Origin: Chelatococcus sp.
GTDB lineage: Bacteria; Pseudomonadota; Alphaproteobacteria; Rhizobiales; Beijerinckiaceae
DNA length: 64,000 nucleotides
Assembly: GCA_003248805.1 (NCBI GenBank)
Contig: QFQY01000012.1
Coordinates: 1-64,000, forward strand
Reading direction: 5' to 3'
A program made the translations under genes and the position numbers. The first letter of the stretch is position 1. Each line of letters begins with the position of its first letter. This document shows, in pieces, positions 35,656 to 44,006 of the stretch. The notes beneath the pieces were generated by a model. That model was given only the letters and a program-made list of their open reading frames with translations, made no database searches and was not told the origin of the DNA.

Positions 35656-35701
35656 GCATCGGATTTTCCCGAAAACCGCGCTCCACTTTTCGGGCCGATG
35701 C
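35656..35701. repeat. Intergenic palindrome, CCCGAAAA type
   Basis: The nested arms GCATCGG...CCGATGC and CCCGAAAA...TTTTCGGG form a long hairpin ending near GCTCTAG. This is a repeat type widespread between genes in Rhizobiales. A fragment with GATGCTCTAGA and CCCGAAAAGCG is also seen before the methyltransferase gene at about 43967-44000. Confidence 0.65.
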
Positions 35702-35725
35702 TCTAGGATCGCCTGCTTGCGGACG

Positions 35726-36238
35726 CTATCCGAGCCTGCGCCCGGACAGGAAAGCGTCGATCTCGTGTTGCAGGCTGCCGCCCTCGAAGGCTTCGATGTC
35801 GGCCCGTCCGTTCGCGTTGATGAACTGCGTCGAGCGCGCGATCAGACGGCGCAGGGCTTCGCTCGCGACCGCGACGATCATCGGCAGCTCCGGATTGCCG
35901 CGCCCCTCCGCGAGCAGCGCGGTCACGGTCGTCACCAGCCGGCTCATCGAGGTGCAGACGCTCTCGAAGGCCTTGCGGCGGACGGGCGTGATGACGTCAT
36001 AGGCCGCCAGGGCGGAAGCCGCGCAACGCAGCGGCGAGTTCTCGAAATGGGCGCGATAACCGAGGGGCCGCCAAGCCTTGAGATCGTCGACGATGCTCTC
36101 GTCGTCCAGAGCGATCTCGATCAGCATCAGGGCTTCGCTGTAGCGATTGAGAAAATCCGTCGAAAGCTGCGGCGCGCGCGAAGGCTCACGTCGCATCTCC
36201 GCCTTTTCTGTCTGCCCATTGGTCGGGAGGACGGCCAT
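35726..36238 (-). CDS. Hypothetical protein, helical
   Basis: This 170-aa protein of unknown family is mostly alpha-helical by composition. It has no signal peptide and no recognised motif; segments include STDFLNRYSEALMLIEIALDDESIVDDLKAW and LQHEIDAFLSGRRLG. The start is the ATG at 36238 (MAVLPTNGQ); an alternative is MRREPS, 15 codons in. The longer frame upstream is antisense to the SRAP gene and was not used. Confidence 0.6.
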   Translation of the reverse strand: MAVLPTNGQTEKAEMRREPSRAPQLSTDFLNRYSEALMLIEIALDDESIVDDLKAWRPLGYRAHFENSPLRCAASALAAYDVITPVRRKAFESVCTSMSRLVTTVTALLAEGRGNPELPMIVAVASEALRRLIARSTQFINANGRADIEAFEGGSLQHEIDAFLSGRRLG

Positions 36239-36325
36239 ACAAAACCCCAGAACGGGAAAACTATGTTGCCCCAAACGCAAAGAAAGTATTGATCCCCGCG
36301 CTCCATCCTTCCAGATCGTCAGCCC

Positions 36326-37084
36326 ATGTGCGGCCGCTACGCCATCACTCTGCCACCGGAAGCCATGCGCCGGGCTTTCGGCTATCGCGAGCAGCCGAAT
36401 TTTCCGCCGCGCTACAACATCGCGCCGACCCAGCCGGTGCCCGTCATCCGCCCGCATGAAGGCGCCCGGCAATTCATGCTGATGCGCTGGGGCTTCATCC
36501 CGGGATGGGTGAAGGACCCGAAGGACTTCCCCCTCGTCATCAACATCCGCAGCGAGAGCGCGGCGGAGAAGCCCTCGTTCCGGCACGCGCTGGAGCGCCG
36601 CCGCTGCCTGATGCCGGCGGACGGCTTCTACGAATGGCGGCGCAGCGGGGACAGCCGGGGTCCGAGCGAGCCCTATCTCTTCCGCCGGCCCGACCGCGGC
36701 TTCTTCGCCTTCGCGGCGCTGTGGGAGACCTGGCACGCGCCGGACGGCTCGGAGATCGACACCGTCGCCATGGTGACGGGGCCGGCCAACGGGCTGATGG
36801 CGGCGATCCACCACCGCTGCCCGGTCATTCTCGATCCGAAGGATCACGACGCATGGCTCGACCCTGCGCGGCGCACCCGCGATGTCGCGGGGCTGCTGCG
36901 CCCGCCGCCGGACGAGCTGCTGGAAATGGCGCGGATCGGCCCGGCGGTGAACAAGGTCGCCCATGACGGGCCGGAGCTGCAGGAGCCCTTCGACCAGGCG
37001 AGCGAGCCGGAGCCCGTCGCGGCTCCGCGCGCGAGGCCCGCCCGGCGCCCGGCCCGCGACGACGGCCAGGGCAGTCTTTTCTAG
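36326..37084 (+). CDS. yedK: SOS response-associated peptidase (SRAP/YedK/HMCES)
   Basis: This 252-aa protein protects abasic sites in single-stranded DNA by forming a thiazolidine crosslink through Cys 2, which is exposed once Met 1 is removed. Motifs are MCGRYAITL, FPPRYNIAPTQPVPVI (Asn), LMRWGFIPGW, INIRSESAAEKPSFR, LMPADGFYEW (catalytic Glu) and IHHRCPVIL (His). The C-terminal tail is Arg/Pro-rich. No clear LexA box was noticed upstream. Confidence 0.93.
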   Translation: MCGRYAITLPPEAMRRAFGYREQPNFPPRYNIAPTQPVPVIRPHEGARQFMLMRWGFIPGWVKDPKDFPLVINIRSESAAEKPSFRHALERRRCLMPADGFYEWRRSGDSRGPSEPYLFRRPDRGFFAFAALWETWHAPDGSEIDTVAMVTGPANGLMAAIHHRCPVILDPKDHDAWLDPARRTRDVAGLLRPPPDELLEMARIGPAVNKVAHDGPELQEPFDQASEPEPVAAPRARPARRPARDDGQGSLF

Positions 37085-37112
37085 ATCATGCTGATTTTGC
37101 AGGGAAACACGT

Positions 37113-37208
37113 CGTCATCCCGGGCTTGACCCGGGATCCGTCACAGAGCGCAGCGCCCTTCGATGGATTCCGGATCGGCGCCGCTATCGCGGCTTGTCCG
37201 GAATGACG
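37113..37208. repeat. Intergenic palindromic element (copy H)
   Basis: It is CGTCATCCCGGG...CCCGGGAT followed by GATTCCGGAT...GTCCGGAATGACG, the same bipartite CGTCAT/ATGACG design as the other copies. It lies between the SRAP gene and the small gene at 37251. Confidence 0.7.
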
Positions 37209-37250
37209 GCGTGGTCCCGCAAAAAAGGAAGCACGCTCTAAATCTCCTGC

Positions 37251-37502
37251 TCAGGTGTCGGACTGGGCGACGCCGAAGATCCGCTGCAATTGCGCGCGGT
37301 CCATGCAGGAGACGTCATAGGTCACGGCGCGGCCCTTGAAGCCTTCCCGCTTGCCCAGCTCGCGCGTCATGGTGCGGGTGATGTCGTCGATCCGGGCCTC
37401 GCAGGCCTGCGCCGTGGTGAAGGCCTGTTCGCTGACATGGGCGGAGGTGCAGCGCGGCTCGCCCGCCACGCAGGCGAGGATGACCATGGTGAAGGCGTCC
37501 AT
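37251..37502 (-). CDS. Small hypothetical protein, likely CtrA-controlled
   Basis: This 83-aa protein of unknown family starts MDAFTMVILACVAGEPRCTS, a short hydrophobic segment, and has four Cys (CVAGEPRC, ACEARIDD, DVSCMD) that could form disulfides if exported. A perfect CtrA site (TTAA-N7-TTAAC on the minus strand, 37554-37569) lies about 50 bp upstream, so cell-cycle control is likely. Confidence 0.65.
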   Translation of the reverse strand: MDAFTMVILACVAGEPRCTSAHVSEQAFTTAQACEARIDDITRTMTRELGKREGFKGRAVTYDVSCMDRAQLQRIFGVAQSDT

Positions 37503-37553
37503 TCAGAGGCTCCCAAGGCTCTCGACCGGCCCGGACCAGGCTGCAGTGCCATG

Positions 37554-37569
37554 GTTAACCGGCGCTTAA
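37554..37569 (-). promoter_or_regulatory. CtrA-binding site, full consensus
   Basis: On the minus strand the sequence is TTAAGCGCCGGTTAAC, matching TTAA-N7-TTAAC exactly. It lies 52-67 bases upstream of the start of the small gene at 37251-37502, at a suitable distance for activation near -35. Confidence 0.7.
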
Positions 37570-37622
37570 GCCCCCCTGTCCGGCGCAGCAAAATCCGCGC
37601 CAGGGGAGCGGGAAGCGGCCTT

Positions 37623-39029
37623 TCAGAGCAACGAGCCCGGATTGAGGATGCCCTGGGGGTCGAGCGCCTGCTTCAGCGTGCGCATCAGCGAGAGTTCCAC
37701 CGGGTCCTTGACCTCGACGAGCATGTGGCGCTTCAGCCGGCCGATGCCGTGCTCGGCCGAAATCGAGCCCTCCATGTCCTGCACGATACCATGGACGGCG
37801 CCGCTGAGTTCGTTCCAGCGCGCCAGAAAGGCCTGCTTGTCCGCGCCCACGGGCTGGCTGATGTTGAAATGGATGTTGCCGTCGCCGAGATGGCCGAAGG
37901 GCACGGGCCTGCAGCCGGGGACCAGCTCGTGCATCCTGGCGATCGCGCGCTCGAGAAAGGCGGGAACGTCCTTCACCGGCACGGAGACGTCGTGCTTGAT
38001 CGAGCCGCCCTCGATGCCCTGCACCTCGGAGAGCATCTCGCGCAGCCGCCAGAAGGCGGCGCGCTGTTCGAGCGAGCCGGCGATGGCGGCATCGGTGACG
38101 AGACCGTGCTCCATCGCCTCGGCCAGCAGCGCCTCGAACGCCTCGTCGAGGCCGCTGGCGGACTGGGCGGAGACCTCGATCAGCACATACCAGGGCGAAG
38201 CCTCGGCCAGCGGATCGCGAACGTTCTGGGCATGGCGCAGCACGAATTCCAGCCCGACGCGCGGCATGAGCTCGAAGCTGGTCACCGTGCCGCCCCCGGC
38301 CTGCCGGGCGAGGTTCAGCAGCGCCAGCGCGGCATGCGGATCGGGCACGGCGAGGAAGGCGGTCGCGCGCGCGGCCGGACGCGGAAAGAGTTTCAGCACG
38401 GCGGCGGTGACGATGCCGAGCGTGCCTTCCGCGCCGATGAAGAGGTCCTTGAGATCGTAGCCGGTGTTGTCCTTGCGCAGGCGGCGCAGGCCGTTCCAGA
38501 TGCGCCCGTCGGCGAGGACGACCTCGAGGCCGAGACAGAGCTCCCGGGCATTGCCATAGGCGAGCACGGCCGTGCCGCCGGCATTGGTCGAGAGGTTGCC
38601 GCCGATGGTGCAGCTTCCCTCGGAGGGCAGCGAGAGCGGGAAGAGCCGGCCCACCGCCTCGGCGGCTTCCTGCGCCCTGAGCAGCGTGACGCCGGCCTCG
38701 ACCGTCATGGTGTTGCCGTCGGGATCGGCCGCTCGAACCTTGTCGAGGCGCTGGAGGGACAGGATCAGCTCATGCCCCTCGGCCACCGGAATCTGCGCGC
38801 CGACGAGCCCGGTATTGCCGCCCTGCGCCACCAGCGGCGTGCCCGTCGCGGCGGCGAGCCTGACCACCTCCGCGACCTCCTCGGTCGAGCCCGGCCGGAC
38901 GACCGCGCGCGAACGGCCATGGAAGAGGTTGCGCCATTCCTTCAGATACGGCGCCATCGCGTCGGCGTCGGTCACGACATTGCGGGCGCCGACGATGGCG
39001 GCCAGCCGCTCCAGCAATCCCTCGTCCAT
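37623..39029 (-). CDS. FAD-linked oxidoreductase, D-2-hydroxyacid/D-2-hydroxyglutarate dehydrogenase-like
   Basis: This 468-aa flavoprotein has a PCMH FAD domain (TPLVAQGGNTGLVGAQIP, SLPSEGSCTIGGNLSTNAGGTAVLAYGN) and a GlcD-type C-terminal domain with the metal/substrate motif VPFGHLGDGNIHFNISQPVG and SISAEHGIGRLK. Such enzymes oxidise D-2-hydroxyglutarate, D-lactate or similar acids and pass electrons to a flavoprotein or quinone. The RNA methyltransferase gene lies six bases upstream on the same strand. Confidence 0.9.
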   Translation of the reverse strand: MDEGLLERLAAIVGARNVVTDADAMAPYLKEWRNLFHGRSRAVVRPGSTEEVAEVVRLAAATGTPLVAQGGNTGLVGAQIPVAEGHELILSLQRLDKVRAADPDGNTMTVEAGVTLLRAQEAAEAVGRLFPLSLPSEGSCTIGGNLSTNAGGTAVLAYGNARELCLGLEVVLADGRIWNGLRRLRKDNTGYDLKDLFIGAEGTLGIVTAAVLKLFPRPAARATAFLAVPDPHAALALLNLARQAGGGTVTSFELMPRVGLEFVLRHAQNVRDPLAEASPWYVLIEVSAQSASGLDEAFEALLAEAMEHGLVTDAAIAGSLEQRAAFWRLREMLSEVQGIEGGSIKHDVSVPVKDVPAFLERAIARMHELVPGCRPVPFGHLGDGNIHFNISQPVGADKQAFLARWNELSGAVHGIVQDMEGSISAEHGIGRLKRHMLVEVKDPVELSLMRTLKQALDPQGILNPGSLL

Positions 39030-39034
39030 CGGTC

Positions 39035-40279
39035 CTATCTCCGCCCCGAGCGGCGGAAGACACCCACCAGCTCGATATGCGCGGAATAGCGGAACTGGTC
39101 GACCGGCGTCACGGCCTCCAGCGCATATCCGCCAGCGATCAGGATCGCGGCGTCGCGCGCGAAACTGCCGGCATCGCAGGAGACATAGACCACGGTCCCG
39201 ACCTTCGCGCTGGCGAGCCGGCGCGCCTGCGCCTCGGCGCCGGCGCGCGGCGGATCGAGCACCACCGCATCGAAGCCGTTCAGCTCGTGTTCCAGCAGCG
39301 GCCGCTTGAACAGGTCGCGAAGCTCCGCCGAGACGGGCCTGAGCCCCTGCGTGTTCGCCGCCGCGCGGCGGAGCGCCGCGACCGCCGGCGCGTCGCTCTC
39401 GAAGGCCTGCACCGCCATGCGTTCCGCGATACGGAGCGCGAAGGGGCCGCAGCCGGCGAAGAGATCGGCCGCGTGCTTGCCCTTGGGCAGCGCGTCGAGC
39501 ACGAGCCTGGCCAGAGCCTCCTCGCCCGCGGCGGTCGCCTGCAGGAAGCCGCCCGGGCCCGGCGCGACATGGGCCTTGCCCATGCGCTGCAGCGGCGGGC
39601 GACGCTCGACGACGATGTCGCCATGGAGCGAAAGCCGCGCGAGATCGAGCCGCTCGGCCGCCTCGGTCAGCGTCAGCCGGAGCTTGGCGCCCGCCGGTCC
39701 GTGCCCCCGGATATCGACGTCGAGCCCGGCCTCCGATGCGGTGAGCTGGATGTCGAGCGGCTTGTTCGAGCCGCCGAGCCGGTTGGCGAGGAGTTGCGCC
39801 GCCGCCGGCGCCCGGGCGAGCCCCGGCGCCAGCACGGGGCAGGCCTCGACCTCGACGAGGTCATGGCTGCGCGCCGCCATGAAGCCGACACGCATGCCGG
39901 CTCCCTCGCGCCGCGCATGAAACGTCACGCGCCTGCGCCCGGCGCCATGCGCCTCGACCAGATCGGCGACCGTGGCCTCGACGCCGGCGCGCGACAGGGT
40001 CTCGACCACCTGCCGGCGCTTCCACTCGGCATAGAGGCTCGGCGCCATGTGCTGGGCCGCGCAGCCGCCGCAGCGCGTGAAGAGCGGGCAGATCGCGGCT
40101 ATGCGCGAGCCGGCCGGGGCGATGATCTCGACGAGCTGCCCGCGATCGCCATCGCGCAGGACCCGCACGGTCTCGCCCGGCAGCGCATAGGGAACGAAGA
40201 CGGAGGCGCCGTCGGCCTCCGCGATTCCGTCGCCACGCAGGCCGAGCCGATCGATGACGAGCGTTTCGTTCATCGTCAT
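39035..40279 (-). CDS. TrmA/RlmD-family RNA (uracil-C5)-methyltransferase
   Basis: This 414-aa enzyme methylates uridine-C5 in tRNA or 23S rRNA. It has an N-terminal TRAM domain (VIDRLGLRGDGIAEADGASVFVPYALPGE), a [4Fe-4S] cysteine pattern (CPLFTRCGGCAAQ and a later EACPVLAP), a SAM domain (AADLFAGCGPFALRIAE), the DPPRAG motif and the catalytic Cys in VYVSCDAGSFARD. TrmA, RlmC and RlmD cannot be separated here. The start is the ATG at 40279 or 40273. It is divergent from cysK. Confidence 0.87.
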   Translation of the reverse strand: MTMNETLVIDRLGLRGDGIAEADGASVFVPYALPGETVRVLRDGDRGQLVEIIAPAGSRIAAICPLFTRCGGCAAQHMAPSLYAEWKRRQVVETLSRAGVEATVADLVEAHGAGRRRVTFHARREGAGMRVGFMAARSHDLVEVEACPVLAPGLARAPAAAQLLANRLGGSNKPLDIQLTASEAGLDVDIRGHGPAGAKLRLTLTEAAERLDLARLSLHGDIVVERRPPLQRMGKAHVAPGPGGFLQATAAGEEALARLVLDALPKGKHAADLFAGCGPFALRIAERMAVQAFESDAPAVAALRRAAANTQGLRPVSAELRDLFKRPLLEHELNGFDAVVLDPPRAGAEAQARRLASAKVGTVVYVSCDAGSFARDAAILIAGGYALEAVTPVDQFRYSAHIELVGVFRRSGRR

Positions 40280-40403
40280 CCCCGCAGGAGATTCCTTCCC
40301 GGAATTGGGCTTGTCAGCGAGCATTCTTCCAACCTCGGCGCAGGATGATGACCTTCGCGCGCCTTTCGCCTATCAGGTTGGGGGCCAACTGGGAAATTCC
40401 GGG

Positions 40404-41450
40404 ATGACCATCCGCAACGGCCTCGTCGAGGCGATCGGCAATACGCCTCTCATCCTGCTGAAGCGCGCCTCGGAAGAGACCGGCTGCACCATCCTCGGCA
40501 AGGCCGAGTTCATGAATCCCGGCCAGTCGGTGAAGGACCGCGCCGCGCTCGCGATCATCCGCGACGCCGAGAAGCGCGGCGCGCTCAGGCCGGGTGGCGT
40601 CATCGTCGAGGGGACCGCGGGCAACACCGGCATCGGCATCGCGCTCGTCGGCAACGCGCTGGGCTACCGCTCCGTGATCGTGATTCCGGAGACGCAGAGC
40701 CAGGAGAAGAAGGATATGCTGCGGCTGGCGGGTGCGACGCTGGTCGAGGTGCCGGCCGCGCCCTACGCCAATCCCAACAACTACGTGAAGGTCTCGGGGC
40801 GTCTCGCCGAGGAACTGGCGAAGAGCGAGCCCAACGGCGCGGTCTGGGCGAACCAGTTCGACAACGTCGCCAACCGGCAGGGCCATCTGGAGACGACCGG
40901 CCCGGAGATCTGGGAGCAGACCGCCGGCAAGGTCGACGGCTTCATCTGCGCCGTCGGCTCGGGCGGGACGCTGGCCGGCGTCGGCCTGGCGCTCAAGGGC
41001 TTCAACCCCGGCATCACGATCGGCCTCGCCGACCCGTTCGGCGCCGCGCTGCACTCCTACTACACGACCGGCGTGCTCAAGTCCGAGGGCTCGTCGATCA
41101 CCGAGGGCATCGGGCAGGGACGCATCACCCGGAACCTGGAGGGTGCGCCGGTCGACGCCTCCTTCCAGATCCCGGATGCGGAGGCGGTGCAGATCGTGTT
41201 CGACCTGCTGGAGCATGAGGGCCTGTGCCTCGGCGGCTCCTCGGGCATCAACGTCGCCGGCGCGATCCGGCTGGCGAAGCAACTCGGGCCGGGCCACACC
41301 ATCGTGACGATCCTCTGCGACTACGGCACGCGCTACCAGTCCAAGCTGTTCAACCCGGAATTCCTGCGCGCGAAGGGGCTCCCGGTCCCGGGCTGGCTGG
41401 AGCGGGACGATGCGGCGCTCAAGAGCGTGGTCGCCCGCGTGACGGGCTGA
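40404..41450 (+). CDS. cysK: Cysteine synthase A (O-acetylserine sulfhydrylase)
   Basis: This 348-aa PLP enzyme makes cysteine from O-acetylserine and sulfide. The PLP lysine motif is FMNPGQSVKDRAAL, the substrate loop is EGTAGNTGIGIALVG, and the phosphate-binding loop is AVGSGGTLAGVG. The C-terminus contains LGGSSGINVAGAIRLAKQLG. The ATG at 40404 (MTIRNGLVEAIGNTP) is the canonical start. MOSC follows after two bases, probably in one transcript. Confidence 0.92.
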   Translation: MTIRNGLVEAIGNTPLILLKRASEETGCTILGKAEFMNPGQSVKDRAALAIIRDAEKRGALRPGGVIVEGTAGNTGIGIALVGNALGYRSVIVIPETQSQEKKDMLRLAGATLVEVPAAPYANPNNYVKVSGRLAEELAKSEPNGAVWANQFDNVANRQGHLETTGPEIWEQTAGKVDGFICAVGSGGTLAGVGLALKGFNPGITIGLADPFGAALHSYYTTGVLKSEGSSITEGIGQGRITRNLEGAPVDASFQIPDAEAVQIVFDLLEHEGLCLGGSSGINVAGAIRLAKQLGPGHTIVTILCDYGTRYQSKLFNPEFLRAKGLPVPGWLERDDAALKSVVARVTG

Positions 41451-41452
41451 GC

Positions 41453-41950
41453 TTGCCCCCTGACCCCGCATCCCCCCTCGCCCTGCTGCTCGGCGCCCCG
41501 ATGCGGCCCGGCCTCGTCGACTGGATCGGCCTGCGCCCTGCGCGTCGCGTGCCGATGCAGGCCGTCGAGACCGCGACGCTCGACCCGCTGGAGGGGCTGA
41601 TCGGGGACCGCTACACCAGCCGCACCGGCGGGAAACGCCAGGTGACGCTGATCCAGAGCGAGCACCTCGCCGCCATCGCTGCCTATCTCGGGCTCGCCGA
41701 CGTCCGCCCCGACCAGCTTCGACGCAACATCGTCGTGTCGGGGCTCAACCTGCTCGCGCTGAAGGGCCGGCGCTTCGCGCTGGGCGGCGCCGTGCTGGAG
41801 GCCACCGGCGAGTGCCATCCCTGCTCGCGCATGGAGGAGATCCTGGGCGCGGGCGGTTACAACGCCGTGCGCGGTCATGGCGGCATCACGGCTCGGGTGA
41901 TCGCGCCGGGCAGCGTCCGCCTGGGCGACAGCCTCGCGCGGGAAGACTGA
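41453..41950 (+). CDS. MOSC domain-containing protein
   Basis: This protein of about 165 aa starts at a TTG (LPPDPASPLALLLGAPMRPGL) two bases after the cysK stop; an ATG at 41501 is an alternative. The MOSC core is visible: GLIGDRYTSRTGGKRQVTLIQSEHL, RRNIVVSGLNLLALKGRRFALG, and the conserved Cys in ATGECHPCSRMEEILG. MOSC proteins carry sulfur for metal-sulfur cluster or molybdenum cofactor work, which fits the cysK neighbour. Confidence 0.85.
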   Translation: MPPDPASPLALLLGAPMRPGLVDWIGLRPARRVPMQAVETATLDPLEGLIGDRYTSRTGGKRQVTLIQSEHLAAIAAYLGLADVRPDQLRRNIVVSGLNLLALKGRRFALGGAVLEATGECHPCSRMEEILGAGGYNAVRGHGGITARVIAPGSVRLGDSLARED

Positions 41951-41983
41951 GGAGGTTCGACGAGAGACGCTCCGGCGCCGCCT

Positions 41984-42973
41984 TCAGAGCCACTTCTTCC
42001 AGCGGAAGAACATGTAGGGCAGCACGGCGAACAGGACCATCAGGCCCAGCGCCAGCGGGTAGCCCCACTGCCACTCGAGCTCGGGCATGACCTTGAAGTT
42101 CATCCCGTAGATCGAGGCGATCAGCGTCGGCGGCATCAGCGCGACCGAGACGACCGAGAACAGCTTGATGATCTTGTTCTGCTCGATCGAGACGAGGCCG
42201 AGCGTCGCGTCCATCATGAATTGCAGCTTGTTGGAGAGAAAGGTCGCGTGCTCCTCGATGGCCTGCACGTCGCGCACGGCCGAGCGCCATTCCGCCGAGA
42301 ACCCGGTCTGCGCTTTCTTCGGCCGGTTGTAGTTGGCCGAGAGAAAGAGCAGCACGCGCTCGACCGAGACCATGCTCTCGCGCACGTTCGAGATGATGTG
42401 CTCGTACTGGCCGATCTTCTGGATCACCGCCTGATAGGCGCCGCCCTGCTCGACATCCTGTCCGCGGCCGGAGAAGACGCGGCGCGAGGCCTCGTCGATC
42501 TGGTCGCCGACGCCGCGCAGAACCTCGGCCGCGCGGTCGACGATCGCCTCGATCAGCCCGTCCAGGACGGATTCGGGCTGGGCGCTGCAGCCTCCCGCCT
42601 TGCTGACGCGGTTGAGAAAGATGTTGAACGCCCCCGGCTCGTCGTAGCGGACCGTGACGAGCGCCTTCTCGGTGAGGATGAAGGTGACGTCCGCGAGCTT
42701 GGGGACGATGGTCTCGGACTGGCAGATGATGCGCGCGGTCATGTAGTGCGCGCCGTTCTCGGTGTAGATGATCTCGGAAGGCTCGAGATCGTGCATCTCC
42801 TCGCGGGTCGGGATCGAGATGCCGAGATATTTCTCGACCTTGCGGTCCTCGCCCGTGGTGGGATTGAGCAGATCGATCCAGACCGAACCGGGCGGAAAGC
42901 TCCCGTCCTCCGTGACGGTGCCCGGCCGCAGCCTGTCGCCCGTGTCCTGGCAGAGAAGATGGATGTTGAGCAT
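41984..42973 (-). CDS. corA: CorA-family magnesium/cobalt transporter
   Basis: This 329-aa inner-membrane pentameric Mg2+ channel has a large N-terminal cytoplasmic domain, a long stalk helix, and two C-terminal membrane helices. The signature YGMNFKVMPELEWQWGYP lies between TM1 (IKLFSVVSVALMPPTLIASI) and TM2 (LALGLMVLFAVLPYMFF), and a basic end FRWKKWL follows. Confidence 0.93.
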   Translation of the reverse strand: MLNIHLLCQDTGDRLRPGTVTEDGSFPPGSVWIDLLNPTTGEDRKVEKYLGISIPTREEMHDLEPSEIIYTENGAHYMTARIICQSETIVPKLADVTFILTEKALVTVRYDEPGAFNIFLNRVSKAGGCSAQPESVLDGLIEAIVDRAAEVLRGVGDQIDEASRRVFSGRGQDVEQGGAYQAVIQKIGQYEHIISNVRESMVSVERVLLFLSANYNRPKKAQTGFSAEWRSAVRDVQAIEEHATFLSNKLQFMMDATLGLVSIEQNKIIKLFSVVSVALMPPTLIASIYGMNFKVMPELEWQWGYPLALGLMVLFAVLPYMFFRWKKWL

Positions 42974-43068
42974 GTCCGGAACTCACGACGAGGACGGGCG
43001 CGCCCGATCGGGCGTCAGGAACCGCGACACCAGCTTCATGTCAACCGCATGACCGGCCGGCCGGCGGA

Positions 43069-43926
43069 TCAAACCGGCGGCACATATCGCTCCGGCCGGC
43101 TGCCGTCGGCATCGCCGAAGCCGTAGAGCCCGGCGAGATCCGCCACCGACAGCACGGCGCCCGCGTGGCGGGCGACATCCGGGTCGGCGACGAGGGCTGC
43201 GACCGCGCGCCCGGCATAGAGCGGGGTCTCCGTGGCCGCTTCGGCGAGCCCGGCGTCGCGGACGCGCTCGGTCAGCACATGGCCGGGCGAGAGGCCGAGC
43301 GCGGTGACGCCGAAAGGCGAGAGCTCATGCGCCATCGCCAGCGTCAGCCGGTTCGCCGCCGCCTTGGCGAGATCGTAGAAGACATCGCCGAGATAGCCTT
43401 GCGCGGTGTCGAAACCGATGGTTACGATCAGCCCGGCGCGCATCCGCACCATCGCGGGCGCGACCGCGCGCGCCAGCAGGAGCTGCGCGTAGACGGAGCT
43501 TTCGAGCACCTGGCCCAGCCGGGCCGCGGGCCGGCGCCAGAACGGTGCCCCGAAGGCGGAACCGTCCGGATAGCGCTCGCCGTCATAGCCCTCGTTGCCG
43601 CCCCAGACCGCATCGACGACACAGTCGAGCCGGCCGAAGCGGCGCAGCGCCCAGGAGACGAGCCCGTCGACCTCACGCTCGACCGTATGGTCGCAGCGAT
43701 AGGGATGGCCGCTGCCGCCGAGCGCCTCGACCTCACGGGCGGTATCCTCGATCGATTCCGGGCGCTGGTCGGTGCGGGCCCCCGCCTCGCTCGAACGTCC
43801 CGTCGCGATGACGGTCGCACCCGCCTGCGCCAGCGCGCGGGCGACGCCGCGCCCGACGCCGCGCGAGGCGCCCGCGACGAGGCAGATGCGGCCGGCGAGG
43901 GGCTTGTCGGGGTCGTCATGATTCAT
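43069..43926 (-). CDS. Short-chain dehydrogenase/reductase (DHRS1-like), noncanonical active site
   Basis: This 285-aa NAD(P)-dependent Rossmann protein has the cofactor motif AGASRGVGRGVARAL (residues 18-32) and the YxxxK pair Tyr 184/Lys 188 (FYDLAKAA). The catalytic Ser usually found about 13 residues before Tyr is not there: the segment reads VTIGFDTAQGYLGDVFY with Gly 171. The closest relatives I can think of are DHRS1-type oxidoreductases. Function is unknown. Confidence 0.85.
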   Translation of the reverse strand: MNHDDPDKPLAGRICLVAGASRGVGRGVARALAQAGATVIATGRSSEAGARTDQRPESIEDTAREVEALGGSGHPYRCDHTVEREVDGLVSWALRRFGRLDCVVDAVWGGNEGYDGERYPDGSAFGAPFWRRPAARLGQVLESSVYAQLLLARAVAPAMVRMRAGLIVTIGFDTAQGYLGDVFYDLAKAAANRLTLAMAHELSPFGVTALGLSPGHVLTERVRDAGLAEAATETPLYAGRAVAALVADPDVARHAGAVLSVADLAGLYGFGDADGSRPERYVPPV

Positions 43927-44006
43927 TGCTGCGAGCCTCGCGACCGCGCTGGCGGAGCGGCGACTGATGCTCTAGACGAGCCCTCCCCCGAAAAGCGAGA
44001 GCGATC

